NCBI RefSeq assembly: GCF_014850975.1
Contig: NZ_JACXST010000001.1
Coordinates: 372,001-436,000, forward strand
Length of the DNA stretch: 64,000 nucleotides
Direction of reading: 5' to 3'
Origin: Methylomonas fluvii
Lineage (GTDB): Bacteria; Pseudomonadota; Gammaproteobacteria; Methylococcales; Methylomonadaceae
The notes below the pieces were generated by a model that saw only the letters and a list, made by a program, of their open reading frames with translations, made no database searches and was not told the origin of the DNA. Positions 24,753-35,542 of this stretch are shown here, one piece after another. The position numbers and the translations under genes are program-made. Numbering within the stretch: the first letter of the stretch is position 1; each line of letters starts with the position of its first letter.

Positions 24753-25706
24753 ATGACGATATTGACGGCAAGGGTTCCAGAGGAACTGGCGGGTATGCGA
24801 CTGGACCAGTGTCTGGCCGAAGTGTTTCCCGATTATTCGCGCAGCAAACTGCAAACCTGGATCAAAGCTGGCCGGGTTTTGGTGGATGGCGAGGTCATGA
24901 AAGGCCGCGAGAAATTGGATGGCGGTGAGGAAATCGAGTTGGACGCCGAAGCCGAGCGCGTGATCGAATATGCGCCTCAGGAAATCCCGCTAGACATTGT
25001 TTATGAAGACGACTCTTTACTCATCGTCAACAAACCGGCCGGTTTGGTCGTGCATCCGGCGGTCGGCAACTGGGACGGCACTTTAGTCAATGCCTTGCTC
25101 AATCATGCTCCCAGTCTGGATACCCTGCCGCGCGCCGGTATCGTGCATCGTATCGACAAGGATACCAGCGGTTTGTTGATGATTGCCAAAACCTTGCAGG
25201 CGCATAACAGTCTGGTCGAGCAACTCCAGGCGCGCAGCATCCATCGCGAATATCTGGCGCTGGTCAAGGGCTGGATGACCGCAGGCGGCACCGTGGACGA
25301 GCCCATTGGCCGCCATCCGGTGGATCGTAAACGCAATGCCGTAGTGCGTCGCGGCGGTAAAGAAGCGATTACCCACTACCGCCTCGAACAGCGCTTTAAG
25401 CGCCATACGCTGATTCGAGTGAAGCTGGAAACCGGCAGAACGCATCAGATTAGAGTGCATATGTCGCACATTAATTATCCGCTGGTCGGCGATCAAGTCT
25501 ACGGCGGCCGCTTCCAGATGCCAGCCGACTGCAACCCGGCTTTGGCAGAAGCCTTGCGCAACTTTAAGCGCCAAGCCTTGCATGCCGCGAAATTGGGTTT
25601 GGAGCATCCGGAAACCGGCGAGTATTGCGAATGGGAACAACCCATCCCCGAAGACATGCAAAATCTGTTGAAATTATTGGCCGAAAATGAATTGGATCAA
25701 GCCTGA
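24753..25706 (+). CDS. rluD: 23S rRNA pseudouridine(1911/1915/1917) synthase
   Basis: Isomerises three uridines in helix 69 of 23S rRNA. The product has an N-terminal S4 RNA-binding domain (L-D-Q-C-L-A through GRVLVDGE) and the RluA-type catalytic domain with HRIDKDTSGLLMIAKT, whose aspartate (D in R-I-D) is the nucleophile, and RTHQIRVHM. ATG at 24753 is preferred; the frame extends to 24693 without a convincing start. pgeF overlaps the end, an arrangement conserved across gammaproteobacteria. Confidence 0.96.
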   Translation: MTILTARVPEELAGMRLDQCLAEVFPDYSRSKLQTWIKAGRVLVDGEVMKGREKLDGGEEIELDAEAERVIEYAPQEIPLDIVYEDDSLLIVNKPAGLVVHPAVGNWDGTLVNALLNHAPSLDTLPRAGIVHRIDKDTSGLLMIAKTLQAHNSLVEQLQARSIHREYLALVKGWMTAGGTVDEPIGRHPVDRKRNAVVRRGGKEAITHYRLEQRFKRHTLIRVKLETGRTHQIRVHMSHINYPLVGDQVYGGRFQMPADCNPALAEALRNFKRQALHAAKLGLEHPETGEYCEWEQPIPEDMQNLLKLLAENELDQA

Positions 25707-26412
25707 TTGGCCGCTGCCGGCGCATGTGCATGCCGCCGTCACCTTGCGCACAGGCGGAGTCAGTACCGGCCCTTACGCCAGTTTGAATCCGGCCAGCCAC
25801 GTCAACGACGACCCGCAGCACGTCAAAACCAACCGTTACATCATTAAGGACATGCTGCGACTGCCGTCCGAACCGGTCTGGTTGCAGCAAGTGCACGGGA
25901 CACGCGTGGTGAACGCCGACGAAACCGAGAGCTTAGTGGAAGCTGACGCCAGCTTTGCCGATCAATCCGGCACGGTGTGCGCGGTGCTGACGGCGGATTG
26001 TCTGCCAGTGCTGTTCTGTGGAGACGATGGCGAAGTAGTTGCCGCCGCCCACGCCGGCTGGCGCGGCTTGCAGGCCGGCATCATCGCCGAAACCCTGTAT
26101 GCGATGAGTTGTCAGGATGTGCATGTTTGGCTGGGGCCGGCAATAGGCCCGGATAATTTCGAAGTGGGTGACGAGGTGCGGGACGCTTTTATTAAAGACA
26201 ACCCGATTACCGCCGTCGCATTTCGCGCCCGACAGCCAGGCAAATGGCTGGCCGATATTTACCGTTTGGCGCGCATTAAACTAGCCGAACTGGGTGTGGA
26301 ACACGTTTATGGCGGTGACCTGTGCACCGTCGCCGATCCGCAACGTTTTTACTCGTACCGCCGTGACGGCGCAACTACTGGCCGCATGGCCAGCTTGATC
26401 TGGAGAGACTAA
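25687..26412 (+). CDS. pgeF: Peptidoglycan editing factor PgeF (laccase domain, YfiH)
   Basis: YfiH-family zinc protein reported to edit peptidoglycan precursors and to act on purine nucleosides. The 241-residue product shows W-L-x-Q-V-H-G-T-x-V, CAVLTADCLPVLFC and AAHAGWRGL, carrying the conserved histidines and cysteine of the metal site, and L-G-P-A-I-G-P. It overlaps rluD by 20 bases. Confidence 0.94.
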   Translation: MNWIKPDWPLPAHVHAAVTLRTGGVSTGPYASLNPASHVNDDPQHVKTNRYIIKDMLRLPSEPVWLQQVHGTRVVNADETESLVEADASFADQSGTVCAVLTADCLPVLFCGDDGEVVAAAHAGWRGLQAGIIAETLYAMSCQDVHVWLGPAIGPDNFEVGDEVRDAFIKDNPITAVAFRARQPGKWLADIYRLARIKLAELGVEHVYGGDLCTVADPQRFYSYRRDGATTGRMASLIWRD

Positions 26413-26413
26413 T

Positions 26414-27289
26414 TTGACTGTATTGTTGTCGATTATCTTGTTCACCGCGCTGGGTGGCGTGCTTAGTGTGCTGGCTGCTGCGGTGTTTTTATTGTTGCCG
26501 GAACACAAACAAAAGCATGTGCTGCCGCACGGCATCAGCTTTGCGATTGGCGCGTTGTTGACCGGCGCATTTTGCGGGTTGATCCCGCACGCTTTTGAGG
26601 AAGTGCCGGTCGAGGATATGTCTAACCTTTCGGCGACTATTTTGGCCGGCATCCTGCTATTTTTTGTGTTGGAAAAACTGCTGGTCTGGCGCCATTGTCA
26701 TTCCCACGCCTGCGAAGCCCACGGCGAAGAATCGCATGAAGACCATCACCACGAACACGGCCATACGCATTCAATCCAAGCGGCCGGCCATCGCCCCGCC
26801 GGGATGTTTATCATTCTCGGCGACAGCATCCATAATTTTGTCGATGGCGTGTTAATCGGCGCAGCGTTTTTAACCGACGTGCAACTGGGCATCGTCACCA
26901 GCTTGGCGGTGGCCGCGCATGAAATTCCGCAAGAAGTCGGCGACTTCGCAATATTGCTGCACAGTGGCTACAAACGCGGCGAAGCCTTGTTTTACAACGT
27001 GCTTGCCAGCTTGAGCACGGTGGTTGGCGGCGTTTTGGCGTATTTCAGCCTTGGCGACCTGCATCACATCTTGCCTTACTTTTTAACCTTGGCGGCTTCC
27101 AGTTTTATTTATATCGCGGTGGCCGATTTGATCCCGTCTTTGCATCAGAAGACCGACATCAAAACCTCATTACAACAGATTGGTTTTATTTTGGCTGGGG
27201 TGGTGTTGATTTTGGTGATGCAAGGCATAGCGCATCAGTTTGAAGGGAAAATTGACGGAGATAGAGTCGAGCAAACTGGTATCGTTTGA
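26414..27289 (+). CDS. ZIP family metal transporter
   Basis: Divalent-metal permease. The 291-residue product has eight predicted membrane helices, a histidine-rich cytoplasmic loop between helices 3 and 4 (H-E-D-H-H-H-E-H-G-H-T-H around residues 111-122), and the conserved transport-site helices GDSIHNFVDGVLIGAAF and A-A-HEIPQEVGDFAIL. These fit zinc- or iron-transporting ZIPs. The start is a TTG with GGAGAG six bases upstream, two bases after pgeF. Confidence 0.93.
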   Translation: MTVLLSIILFTALGGVLSVLAAAVFLLLPEHKQKHVLPHGISFAIGALLTGAFCGLIPHAFEEVPVEDMSNLSATILAGILLFFVLEKLLVWRHCHSHACEAHGEESHEDHHHEHGHTHSIQAAGHRPAGMFIILGDSIHNFVDGVLIGAAFLTDVQLGIVTSLAVAAHEIPQEVGDFAILLHSGYKRGEALFYNVLASLSTVVGGVLAYFSLGDLHHILPYFLTLAASSFIYIAVADLIPSLHQKTDIKTSLQQIGFILAGVVLILVMQGIAHQFEGKIDGDRVEQTGIV

Positions 27290-27362
27290 TTCAGAGTTTA
27301 TAGGGTCACGATTCTGCTATCTCTTCGCCATGCGGGCAAACTTAGGTTGCCAGCACCGTGGC

Positions 27363-27827
27363 TTAGTAATCGTAAGCGTCGTCTCGTAATCGGCGGCTAA
27401 TTTGATAGATGTTTTCAGTATCGAATACATTCGTGTAAGCGGCGGCTTGCCCTTCATGCTTGATATTGCAACGCCGTTCGCCTTTACGCTTTTCCAGTAT
27501 GTCTGTCGATACCGGCTGCTGCGTTAAGCGTCTGTCGTTTTTATGCGAACGAATAAAATATTCTCTGACCTCGACGATTTTATTTTTAAAACGCTTGCCA
27601 TGCAGTTTTTTGATGGCAAGCCTACCGGCTTTGTCATCGTCAATAAAAATACGACCATGAAACGACAGCACATTGGTCTTGATATTTTTAAGACAAAAAA
27701 TGTCTGTTTTCAGAATATTGCCAAGCTTGACGGGAAGTAGCAGGCAAAACTTGAGGGCAGGGGCGACAAAGTCTCCCAACTCGCTTTCTTGCGTAATCGA
27801 CGGGATATTTTTAATAATCAATATCAT
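27363..27827 (-). CDS. Probable RNA-binding protein with an RRM-like domain
   Basis: The 154-residue product reads like an RNA-recognition motif: first strand M-I-L-I-I-K-N-I-P-S, a helix with E-S-E-L-G-D-F-V-A-P-A-L, then H-G-R-I-F-I-D-D-D-K-A-G and a second helix A-I-K-K-L-H-G-K-R-F followed by K-I-V-E-V-R-E-Y. The expected RNP1 aromatics are partly changed. A basic tail (S-H-K-N-D-R-R-L, R-K-G-E-R-R-C) follows. Base composition is AT-rich. It stands alone. Confidence 0.65.
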   Translation of the reverse strand: MILIIKNIPSITQESELGDFVAPALKFCLLLPVKLGNILKTDIFCLKNIKTNVLSFHGRIFIDDDKAGRLAIKKLHGKRFKNKIVEVREYFIRSHKNDRRLTQQPVSTDILEKRKGERRCNIKHEGQAAAYTNVFDTENIYQISRRLRDDAYDY

Positions 27828-28655
27828 AAAGACACTCTAGCAGTACTTAGCTGTATCCCAAGGATGGTTAATAAGATTTGGGCCAACGCTCACTACCCCT
27901 GATGCGGAAACCATGAAAATCAAGTTGCCGGACTGCCGGTAAATTGATTGGCTTTGACCCTCTTGCTTACCCTATATAGCGTCAACCAGTCGTTTTACTT
28001 TAGGTGATGGAAACATAGTCCACGTTGCGGATAAATACAACTAACGCGACCTTGCCCTTCGGGTAGACCACTCAGCCTCCCTCGCCCAGGGTTGGAGCCA
28101 TCTTTTATCCGATTAATTAGAGCTTGAACGAACCCCATGGTTCCAAGCCCGCCAGTGAGCTGTTTGATATTTTTCCACTGGCGATTTGGGATTGTGTATA
28201 GGCGAGGCGTGTTTCGGCAACACACTACCATCCATTCAATTTGCCCCATAAAGCTGCGCTGCCGCGAAAAATAAAATAAATTTTTTGCGGCTTATAATCC
28301 CCCAATAGTAGAAGCGACTTGAATAACTAATTGATTTTCCATAGAACGTTTTCTGTTAATTGTCTCACGGCTATACAGGCTATCCGTTTCAATTTATACA
28401 CAAATTAGTAGGTATTTAATAAGTCTTGCAAAGCCCGTTTTAATGGGTGTAAGGTTCAATACGACGGCATAAAAAACAAATTTAAGACTACAAAATAGCA
28501 ACGGCTTGTGTAAAAAAGCAGCGTTATTGTAGTTAATTAGCAACGAATATTTGCCGAAGCTAAATATTATCTTTGTTCTATGTCGCGTTTAAAAATGACA
28601 GCGTAACAACTAGATGCGCGTCTATAAAAATAATGTCCTCACCATGAGATTAGTT
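27828..28655. other. Long stretch without a recognisable gene
   Basis: About 0.8 kb between the RRM-like gene and the transketolase-like gene. Small frames exist (for example an 84-codon minus-strand one at 27995-28249), but their products show no domain and are not supported. The part near 28280-28600 is strongly AT-rich and presumably holds the transketolase promoter. A long untranslated leader or a small RNA is possible; I cannot identify one. Confidence 0.5.
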
Positions 28656-30548
28656 ATGTCCAAATTTCCAATCGATCTTGGCGCTTATCAGCGCATCAGC
28701 TTAGATCCAAAAAACCCAACCTTAACCGATGCACAACGTGCCAGCCTGAAAGCCAACATTCAACTATGCCGTGACGCGATCGTCTATTTCACAGCCAACG
28801 GCGCAGCCCGTGGCGTGGGCGGCCATACCGGCGGCCCATACGATACCGTACCGGAAGTCATGATCATGGATGCGCTGTTCCATAGCTCCAATGATTTTGT
28901 ACCCATCTTCTTTGATGAAGCCGGCCACCGTGTCGCCACCCAGTATCTGATGTCCACGCTGAACGGCGATTTACCGGCAGAACGCTTGATCGAATACCGC
29001 GCCGCGCATTCACATTTGCCGGGCCATCCTGAATTGGATTTCACCCCCGGCGTAAAATTCAGCTCTGGTCGTTTGGGCCACATGTGGCCGTATGTCAACG
29101 GCGTAGCCATCGCCAACCCGGCCAAAACCGTTTTCTGCCTGGGTTCGGACGGCTCGCAGCAGGAAGGTAACGACGCCGAAGCGGCGCGTCTGGCTGTGGC
29201 GCAAGGCCTGAACGTCAAACTGATCATCGATGACAACAACGTCACCATCGCCGGCCACCCATCCGAGTATTTGAAAGGCTGCAGCACCGCCAAAACCTTG
29301 GCTGGTCAAGGCGTCACCGTGCTGGAAGGCGACGGCGAAGATCTGGATGATTTGTACAAACGCATCATCACCGCTATTAACACCCCAGGTCCGGTGGCAG
29401 TGATTAACCACCGTCCGATGTGCCCTGGTATTGTCGGTCTGGAAGGCTCCACCCACGGCCACGACGTCGTGTCAGTGAAAGTGGCGCTGGAATACCTGGA
29501 GTCACATGGTCAACAAGCCGCTGCCGATGCATTGCGCGAAGTCAAAGCACCGAAAAACGACGCAGTATTTTTGGGCTCCAGCGACAAATGGGATGCCAAC
29601 CGCAACGTCTTCGGCGATGCTTGCGTGGAAGTTTTGGGCCGTTTGAGCGAAGCGGAACGGGTTGCCAAAGTGCGGGTAGTGGATAGCGACTTGGAAGGTT
29701 CTTGCGGCCTGTTCAAAATCCATAAAGCCTTCCCGGAAGTGTTTATCTCCTCCGGCATCATGGAGCGCGGTAACTTCTCCGCTGCAGCCGGTTTTGGTAT
29801 GGAAGCGGGCAAACAAGGTATTTTCGGCACTTTCAGCGCATTCTTAGAAATGCTGATGTCCGAAATCACCATGGCCCGCTTGAACAAATCCAACGTGCTC
29901 AGCCACTTCTCGCATTCCGGCATCGACGACATGGCCGACAACACCTGCCATTTCGGTCTGAACAACATGTTCGCCGACAACGGTTTGAGCGACGGCTATG
30001 AAACCAAACTGTATTTCCCGGCTGATCCTTTGCAAATGAAAGCCTGCGTGGAAAAAGTCTTCTTCGATCCCGGTTTGCGTTTCATCTTCTCCACCCGTTC
30101 CAAAGTGCCAACCATTCTGGACAGCAACGGTAACGAGTTTTTCGGCGGCGACTATAAATTCGTGCCCGGCAAAGACGAAGTCATTCGTGAAGGCACGGCA
30201 GGTTATATCGTCAGCTTCGGTGAAGCCTTGTACCGGGCGCTGGATGCGGTCGAGCGTCTGAAACAACAAGGCGTCGATGTGGGCCTGATCAACAAACCGA
30301 CCCTGAACGTCATCGATGAAGACATGCTGGCCAAAATCGGCAAATCACCGAAAGTGATGGTGGTTGAGTCCTTCAACCGTAAAACCGGTTTGGGTAGCCG
30401 CATGGGCACCTGGTTGCTAGAGCGTGGCTACACACCGAAATACGCTTATATTGCTACACATAAAGAAGGCTGCGGCGGTTTGTGGGAGCAATTCCCGCAT
30501 CAAGGTATTGACCCGGCAGGCATCATGGCCAGCTTTTTAAAGGGTTAA
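28656..30548 (+). CDS. Transketolase family protein
   Basis: Single-chain thiamin-diphosphate enzyme of 630 residues. The N-terminal part has N-G-A-A-R-G-V-G-G-H-T-G-G-P-Y, and the TPP/metal motif runs from FCLGSDGSQQEGN to I-I-D-D-N-N-V-T-I-A-G. The central pyrimidine-binding domain carries I-M-E-R-G-N-F-S-A-A-A-G-F-G, and the last third a transketolase C domain (K-V-M-V-V-E-S-F-N-R-K-T-G-L-G). It may act in the non-oxidative pentose phosphate or ribulose monophosphate regeneration reactions, but its exact donor and acceptor cannot be read from sequence. ATG at 28656 is preferred; in-frame ATGs at 28644 and 28614 are alternatives. Confidence 0.85.
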   Translation: MSKFPIDLGAYQRISLDPKNPTLTDAQRASLKANIQLCRDAIVYFTANGAARGVGGHTGGPYDTVPEVMIMDALFHSSNDFVPIFFDEAGHRVATQYLMSTLNGDLPAERLIEYRAAHSHLPGHPELDFTPGVKFSSGRLGHMWPYVNGVAIANPAKTVFCLGSDGSQQEGNDAEAARLAVAQGLNVKLIIDDNNVTIAGHPSEYLKGCSTAKTLAGQGVTVLEGDGEDLDDLYKRIITAINTPGPVAVINHRPMCPGIVGLEGSTHGHDVVSVKVALEYLESHGQQAAADALREVKAPKNDAVFLGSSDKWDANRNVFGDACVEVLGRLSEAERVAKVRVVDSDLEGSCGLFKIHKAFPEVFISSGIMERGNFSAAAGFGMEAGKQGIFGTFSAFLEMLMSEITMARLNKSNVLSHFSHSGIDDMADNTCHFGLNNMFADNGLSDGYETKLYFPADPLQMKACVEKVFFDPGLRFIFSTRSKVPTILDSNGNEFFGGDYKFVPGKDEVIREGTAGYIVSFGEALYRALDAVERLKQQGVDVGLINKPTLNVIDEDMLAKIGKSPKVMVVESFNRKTGLGSRMGTWLLERGYTPKYAYIATHKEGCGGLWEQFPHQGIDPAGIMASFLKG

Positions 30549-30842
30549 GCCTCCCTCTCGACTTGGGGCGCAGGGACGCGCCCATATTTTCGGCTGCGGT
30601 TTGTGGGCGCAATAGACATTTTCACTTGGCAAATTCGCAGTAAAAACACTTAGCTCTCACCGGGACCGAGCCATGCCGGAATACCTTATTTCCAATCAGC
30701 CCGTTATTAGGCATGCGCTGATTACCGATCAAATTAGGGGCCAATCGCACTCAAGTTAAAAATTTCAGCCAATCAATTCTGACAAACATAACCGGATTCA
30801 AATCATTTCGACTGATTAATACAGTCCAAAGCTAGGTAAACC

Positions 30843-31316
30843 ATGCAAAAACGAATTATCGGTAACAGTCGGCCCGACAAAGTCTGCTTAATGACAGAGC
30901 AGTTAAACCTGGAGGCGCTTGCTGACGTTGAAGTGTCATCCGAGGAAAAGGAACACCCTATTGAAGCCGCACTCCTGCCTGGCTTTAGCGGCGGATGGCG
31001 AGCGGGAATGCCGGGATCGCAAGTTATCCGGTTACTGTTTAAGCAGGCCCAGCCTGTGAAATCTATTCAACTGGATTTTTTGGAATCGGCTATAGCCAGA
31101 ACCCAGGAATACGTCCTGTGTATTTCTGCTGATAACGGACAGTCGTTTCGCGAAATCGTCCGCCAACAATGGAATTTTAATCCGCAAGGGTGCACGGCGG
31201 AGTCGGAACAACACGTTGTCGACTTGCCTGCGGTAAGTATTATCGAACTACATATCACTCCGGATATTAGCAACTCAAGCGCGTTTGCTTCGCTTGAAAC
31301 AATGCGTGTATTTTGA
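30843..31316 (+). CDS. Discoidin-like carbohydrate-binding protein
   Basis: A 157-residue protein without signal peptide. Its core reads as a jelly-roll: A-A-L-L-P-G-F-S-G-G-W-R-A-G, Q-V-I-R-L-L-F-K-Q-A-Q-P-V, then V-L-C-I-S-A-D-N-G-Q-S-F-R-E-I-V-R-Q-Q-W-N-F. This matches the F5/8 type C (discoidin) pattern of conserved W and SADNG-x-x-W-type strands. It sits between the transketolase-like gene and glgC and may bind an intracellular polysaccharide; that link is inference. An ATG at 30891 is an alternative start. Confidence 0.65.
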   Translation: MQKRIIGNSRPDKVCLMTEQLNLEALADVEVSSEEKEHPIEAALLPGFSGGWRAGMPGSQVIRLLFKQAQPVKSIQLDFLESAIARTQEYVLCISADNGQSFREIVRQQWNFNPQGCTAESEQHVVDLPAVSIIELHITPDISNSSAFASLETMRVF

Positions 31317-31418
31317 ATTTTCACCGGTAATTTTTAGGCTTGAAAAAGCCTTGGGAAAACTTGATACACCCTATAAAACCTATTCGGCCAGCAGTTTATT
31401 TTTTCTAAAGATTTAACC

Positions 31419-32684
31419 ATGTCAGCGCCCACACACAATATCCATCAATTAACCAAAAATACTATTGCTTTAATTCTTGCCGGCGGACGCGGTTCGCGCT
31501 TAATGAATATGACGGATTGGCGCGCCAAGCCCGCAGTACCTTTTGGCGGCAAGTTTCGGATTATCGATTTTCCGTTATCCAATTGCGTGAATTCCGGTAT
31601 CCGTAAAATCGGCGTGATGACGCAATACAAAGCCGATTCACTGATTAGGCATATTCAGAAAGGCTGGGGATTTATGCGCGGCGAATTCGGAGAATATGTC
31701 GACATCATGCCGGCGCAACAGCGGATAGACGAGACTTCCTGGTACAAAGGTACCGCTGACGCTGTGTTGCAGAATATCGACATTCTGCGGGCCCGCGGGC
31801 CACAGCATATTTTAATTCTGGCCGGCGATCATATTTATAAAATGGATTATGCGGCCATGCTAATCGACCACGTCGAAAAAAACGCCGACCTAACCATAGG
31901 GTGTCTGGAAGTATCCTTAAAAGACGCCTCCGCTTTTGGCGTGATGGATGTGGATGCAAATCGCCGCGTTCGGGCGTTTGTAGAAAAACCGGTCAATCCA
32001 CCCGTGATGCCGGGTAGAACCAATACCGCATTGGCCTCGATGGGTATTTATATCTTTAACGCCGATTTTTTATGGGAACAATTAATTAAAGACTCCCAAA
32101 CTGAAAATTCCACCAACGATTTTGGTAAAGATATTATTCCCGCCGTCATTGACGATCATATAGTTAATGCCTATCCGTTTTTGGATTTACAAAGCGGCCA
32201 ACAAAGTTATTGGCGCGATGTCGGGACCATAGACGCCTATTGGGCTTCCAATTTGGAGTTAATCGGCGTCAAGCCGGATTTGAATTTATATGATGCGTCC
32301 TGGCCGATATGGACCTATCAGGAACAAACACCGCCGGCCAAATTTGTGTTCGACGACAGCGGCCGGCGTGGTTTGGCCGTCGATTCGATGATTGCCGGCG
32401 GCTCCATTATTTCCGGCGCAACCATCCAGCATTCCATGGTGTTCTCCAATGTCACCGTAAACGAATCAGCGCTTATCAAAGACAGCATTCTGTTGCCGCA
32501 AGTCTGCGTAGGCCAAAATTGCCGAATTACCAAAGCCATCGTTGAAAAAGGTTGCGAGGTACCGGCGGGCACAGTGATTGGTGAGAATCTTGACGACGAC
32601 AAAAACAGGTTTTATGTCAGCGAAGGCGGAGTAGTGCTGGTAACTGCCGAAATGTTGGGGCAAAAACTACATTACGTTAGGTAA
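31419..32684 (+). CDS. glgC: Glucose-1-phosphate adenylyltransferase
   Basis: Makes ADP-glucose for glycogen synthesis. The 421-residue product has the nucleotide site [83 protein letters not shown], and a C-terminal left-handed beta-helix (residues about 310-400) typical of the regulatory domain. The allosteric effector cannot be assigned by eye. A discoidin-like gene lies upstream. Confidence 0.96.
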   Translation: MSAPTHNIHQLTKNTIALILAGGRGSRLMNMTDWRAKPAVPFGGKFRIIDFPLSNCVNSGIRKIGVMTQYKADSLIRHIQKGWGFMRGEFGEYVDIMPAQQRIDETSWYKGTADAVLQNIDILRARGPQHILILAGDHIYKMDYAAMLIDHVEKNADLTIGCLEVSLKDASAFGVMDVDANRRVRAFVEKPVNPPVMPGRTNTALASMGIYIFNADFLWEQLIKDSQTENSTNDFGKDIIPAVIDDHIVNAYPFLDLQSGQQSYWRDVGTIDAYWASNLELIGVKPDLNLYDASWPIWTYQEQTPPAKFVFDDSGRRGLAVDSMIAGGSIISGATIQHSMVFSNVTVNESALIKDSILLPQVCVGQNCRITKAIVEKGCEVPAGTVIGENLDDDKNRFYVSEGGVVLVTAEMLGQKLHYVR

Positions 32685-32697
32685 TTAAGTATGAAAA

Positions 32698-32728
32698 CGC
32701 CCGTTATCCGATTGAATGATAACGGGCG
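32698..32728 (-). terminator. Terminator hairpin after diaA
   Basis: Perfect 11-base stem (CGCCCGTTATC with GATAACGGGCG) around a 9-base loop between converging glgC and diaA. On the minus strand the hairpin is followed by TTTT, so it serves diaA best; the plus-strand side lacks a T run. Confidence 0.75.
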
Positions 32729-32737
32729 CTTGAGGGC

Positions 32738-33699
<962 letters not shown>

Positions 33700-33700
33700 A

Positions 33701-35521
33701 CTATTCGACAAAACCCGAGGCGACGGGCACGCCACCTTTAAACTGCGCACAGACCAGTTTGCGGGTGACGCGGTTTTCGCCGTTTAAGGACAGCCGACCG
33801 GTTGCCCCGGCATAAGACCCGCCCGCCAACTGCGGTAATTGGCCGATGATGTTGTAAGCATCTATGCCCAACGCCACCAGCTTGACCTGACTATCGCTCA
33901 GGCCTTGCCAAGTATTCTGCACGGCTTGCTGGCTGAGCGCGCCGGTGTAAGCGTCACTAAACACCCATGGCAAATCGCAGAAATTAATCTTGCCCAATTC
34001 ACTATCGCGCACTGGGTTTTGCCGACCGCTATAGATATTTGGCATCGCATAAACCGACAAATCGCTGCTTTGTGAATACTTTAGTTGCGGCGCCAACTCG
34101 CGAGCCAATTCCGGGCTGGCGCTAACGAATAAAGCCAAGGGTTGTTTCTGGCCATTCGCGCTGACGCTGGAGCTGAGCAAGGTTTTTACAATGGCTGCGA
34201 AATCGTGTTGTTTCGGGTCGTAGCTCTCAACGCCAACCACCGCACCGCCGACTGCTTGCCAAGCCGACATCAGATAATGACGCACGCGCTGGCCTTGTGT
34301 GGTGTCCGGTGTCAACAACACGGCGTTCTGTTGGCCGTCACGCTTGGCTTTTTGCACCAATTGCTCCGCGTCGTCTATCGGGCTGAGGCCGAATTGATAG
34401 AGATTGGTTTTGCTGAGATTTTCCACATGATTCAGCGCCAACACCGGCACGCTTAATTCGGTCGATTGCGCCAGACTTTGGATTTGCTCTTTCACCAGCG
34501 GCCCTATCACCTGTTTGGCGCCGTCGCTGACGGCTTGCCGATAGACATTGGCTATATCGTCTTTTTCGCTGTCGTAATACTTTAGCGGCATTTGCGGCGC
34601 GGCGCTGGCCGCCAGACGATGGGCTACCGTCAACCCTTCCCTGATGGCTTTAGCCGCGCTGGCATAAGACCCCGAGCTGGGCAGCAATACGGCAATGGTT
34701 GAGCCCGGAGCGGGCGGTTGCGCCTGTTGCTCCGGTTCTTGGGCTGCCTGCTCACTGGCAGGCGGCGGATTCAGATAGGCTTGCAGATAATCAGCGTTGG
34801 CCGGATGGCCGGGAAACATTTGCCGCCATTGCTGGATTTGACCGGCTGTGTCGAAACCGGCCACGTTGCGTTGCTTCAGAATTTTAGCCAAGGCCATCCA
34901 GCCGCTCAGTTCGTCAACGATGGGTGACGGGCCGCTAAGGGTTTCCAGCGGCAACACGCTAAGCGCATCCAGGATGGCAATAATGTTTTGTTTTTGCTGC
35001 TCGGGTTTTTGCAACAGTCGGCCCAGTTTCAAGCGCGCCCTGACGCTGGGCACAACATCGCCCAACAAAGCATGCACAAAGGCCACGGATTGGTAATAAG
35101 CAATTTGATCGGCGTCGGTCAGTATGGCGGGCCGCACACCCTCCAGCTTTTTCAAGGCTTGTTCCGCATCGCCCATGCTCAACGCTACTTGAGCTTGGAG
35201 CAATTTGTATTTGCTGAACAATTCCGGCGGCAACTGTTCGGCGTTGATTTTATCCAAGGCTTTTTGCGCGGCCTGACTATCGCCGGCTTGCAGGCGGGTG
35301 TCGGCATCCAGCAGATGCAGGCTGTTTTGATTGTCGGCCATCCGGTAACTGCGCGGCGGCTCGGCCGGTTTGGCTTTCCGGGCGCTGGTCTGCGGACGCA
35401 CTTCCAGCTGGGTTTTATTTTTGACCGGTTGTTCGCTGCACGCAGCCAGCAGCAACAGGCCGAAAAACCAGCGATTTAAAACACGACACGGCATAATGGC
35501 GGCAAATTTGCGATGAGACAT
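33701..35521 (-). CDS. lpoA: Penicillin-binding protein activator LpoA
   Basis: Outer-membrane lipoprotein that reaches through the periplasm and stimulates PBP1a. The 606-residue product has a lipoprotein signal with lipobox L-L-A-A-C-S, an N-terminal TPR-like region (about 60-250) and a C-terminal periplasmic-binding-protein fold (about 270-600) with IAVLLPSSGSYASAAKAIREG. An ATG nine codons further in (35494) is an alternative start that leaves a more typical signal. It precedes yraN and diaA and diverges from rsmI as in E. coli. Confidence 0.93.
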   Translation of the reverse strand: MSHRKFAAIMPCRVLNRWFFGLLLLAACSEQPVKNKTQLEVRPQTSARKAKPAEPPRSYRMADNQNSLHLLDADTRLQAGDSQAAQKALDKINAEQLPPELFSKYKLLQAQVALSMGDAEQALKKLEGVRPAILTDADQIAYYQSVAFVHALLGDVVPSVRARLKLGRLLQKPEQQKQNIIAILDALSVLPLETLSGPSPIVDELSGWMALAKILKQRNVAGFDTAGQIQQWRQMFPGHPANADYLQAYLNPPPASEQAAQEPEQQAQPPAPGSTIAVLLPSSGSYASAAKAIREGLTVAHRLAASAAPQMPLKYYDSEKDDIANVYRQAVSDGAKQVIGPLVKEQIQSLAQSTELSVPVLALNHVENLSKTNLYQFGLSPIDDAEQLVQKAKRDGQQNAVLLTPDTTQGQRVRHYLMSAWQAVGGAVVGVESYDPKQHDFAAIVKTLLSSSVSANGQKQPLALFVSASPELARELAPQLKYSQSSDLSVYAMPNIYSGRQNPVRDSELGKINFCDLPWVFSDAYTGALSQQAVQNTWQGLSDSQVKLVALGIDAYNIIGQLPQLAGGSYAGATGRLSLNGENRVTRKLVCAQFKGGVPVASGFVE

Positions 35522-35542
35522 AGCACGGGGACTGAAGAATAA

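Noticed and set aside
27995-28249. 84-codon minus-strand frame in the long gap
   Set aside because: No domain, no ribosome site, irregular composition; I considered a decayed transposase or intron piece but found no motif to support it.
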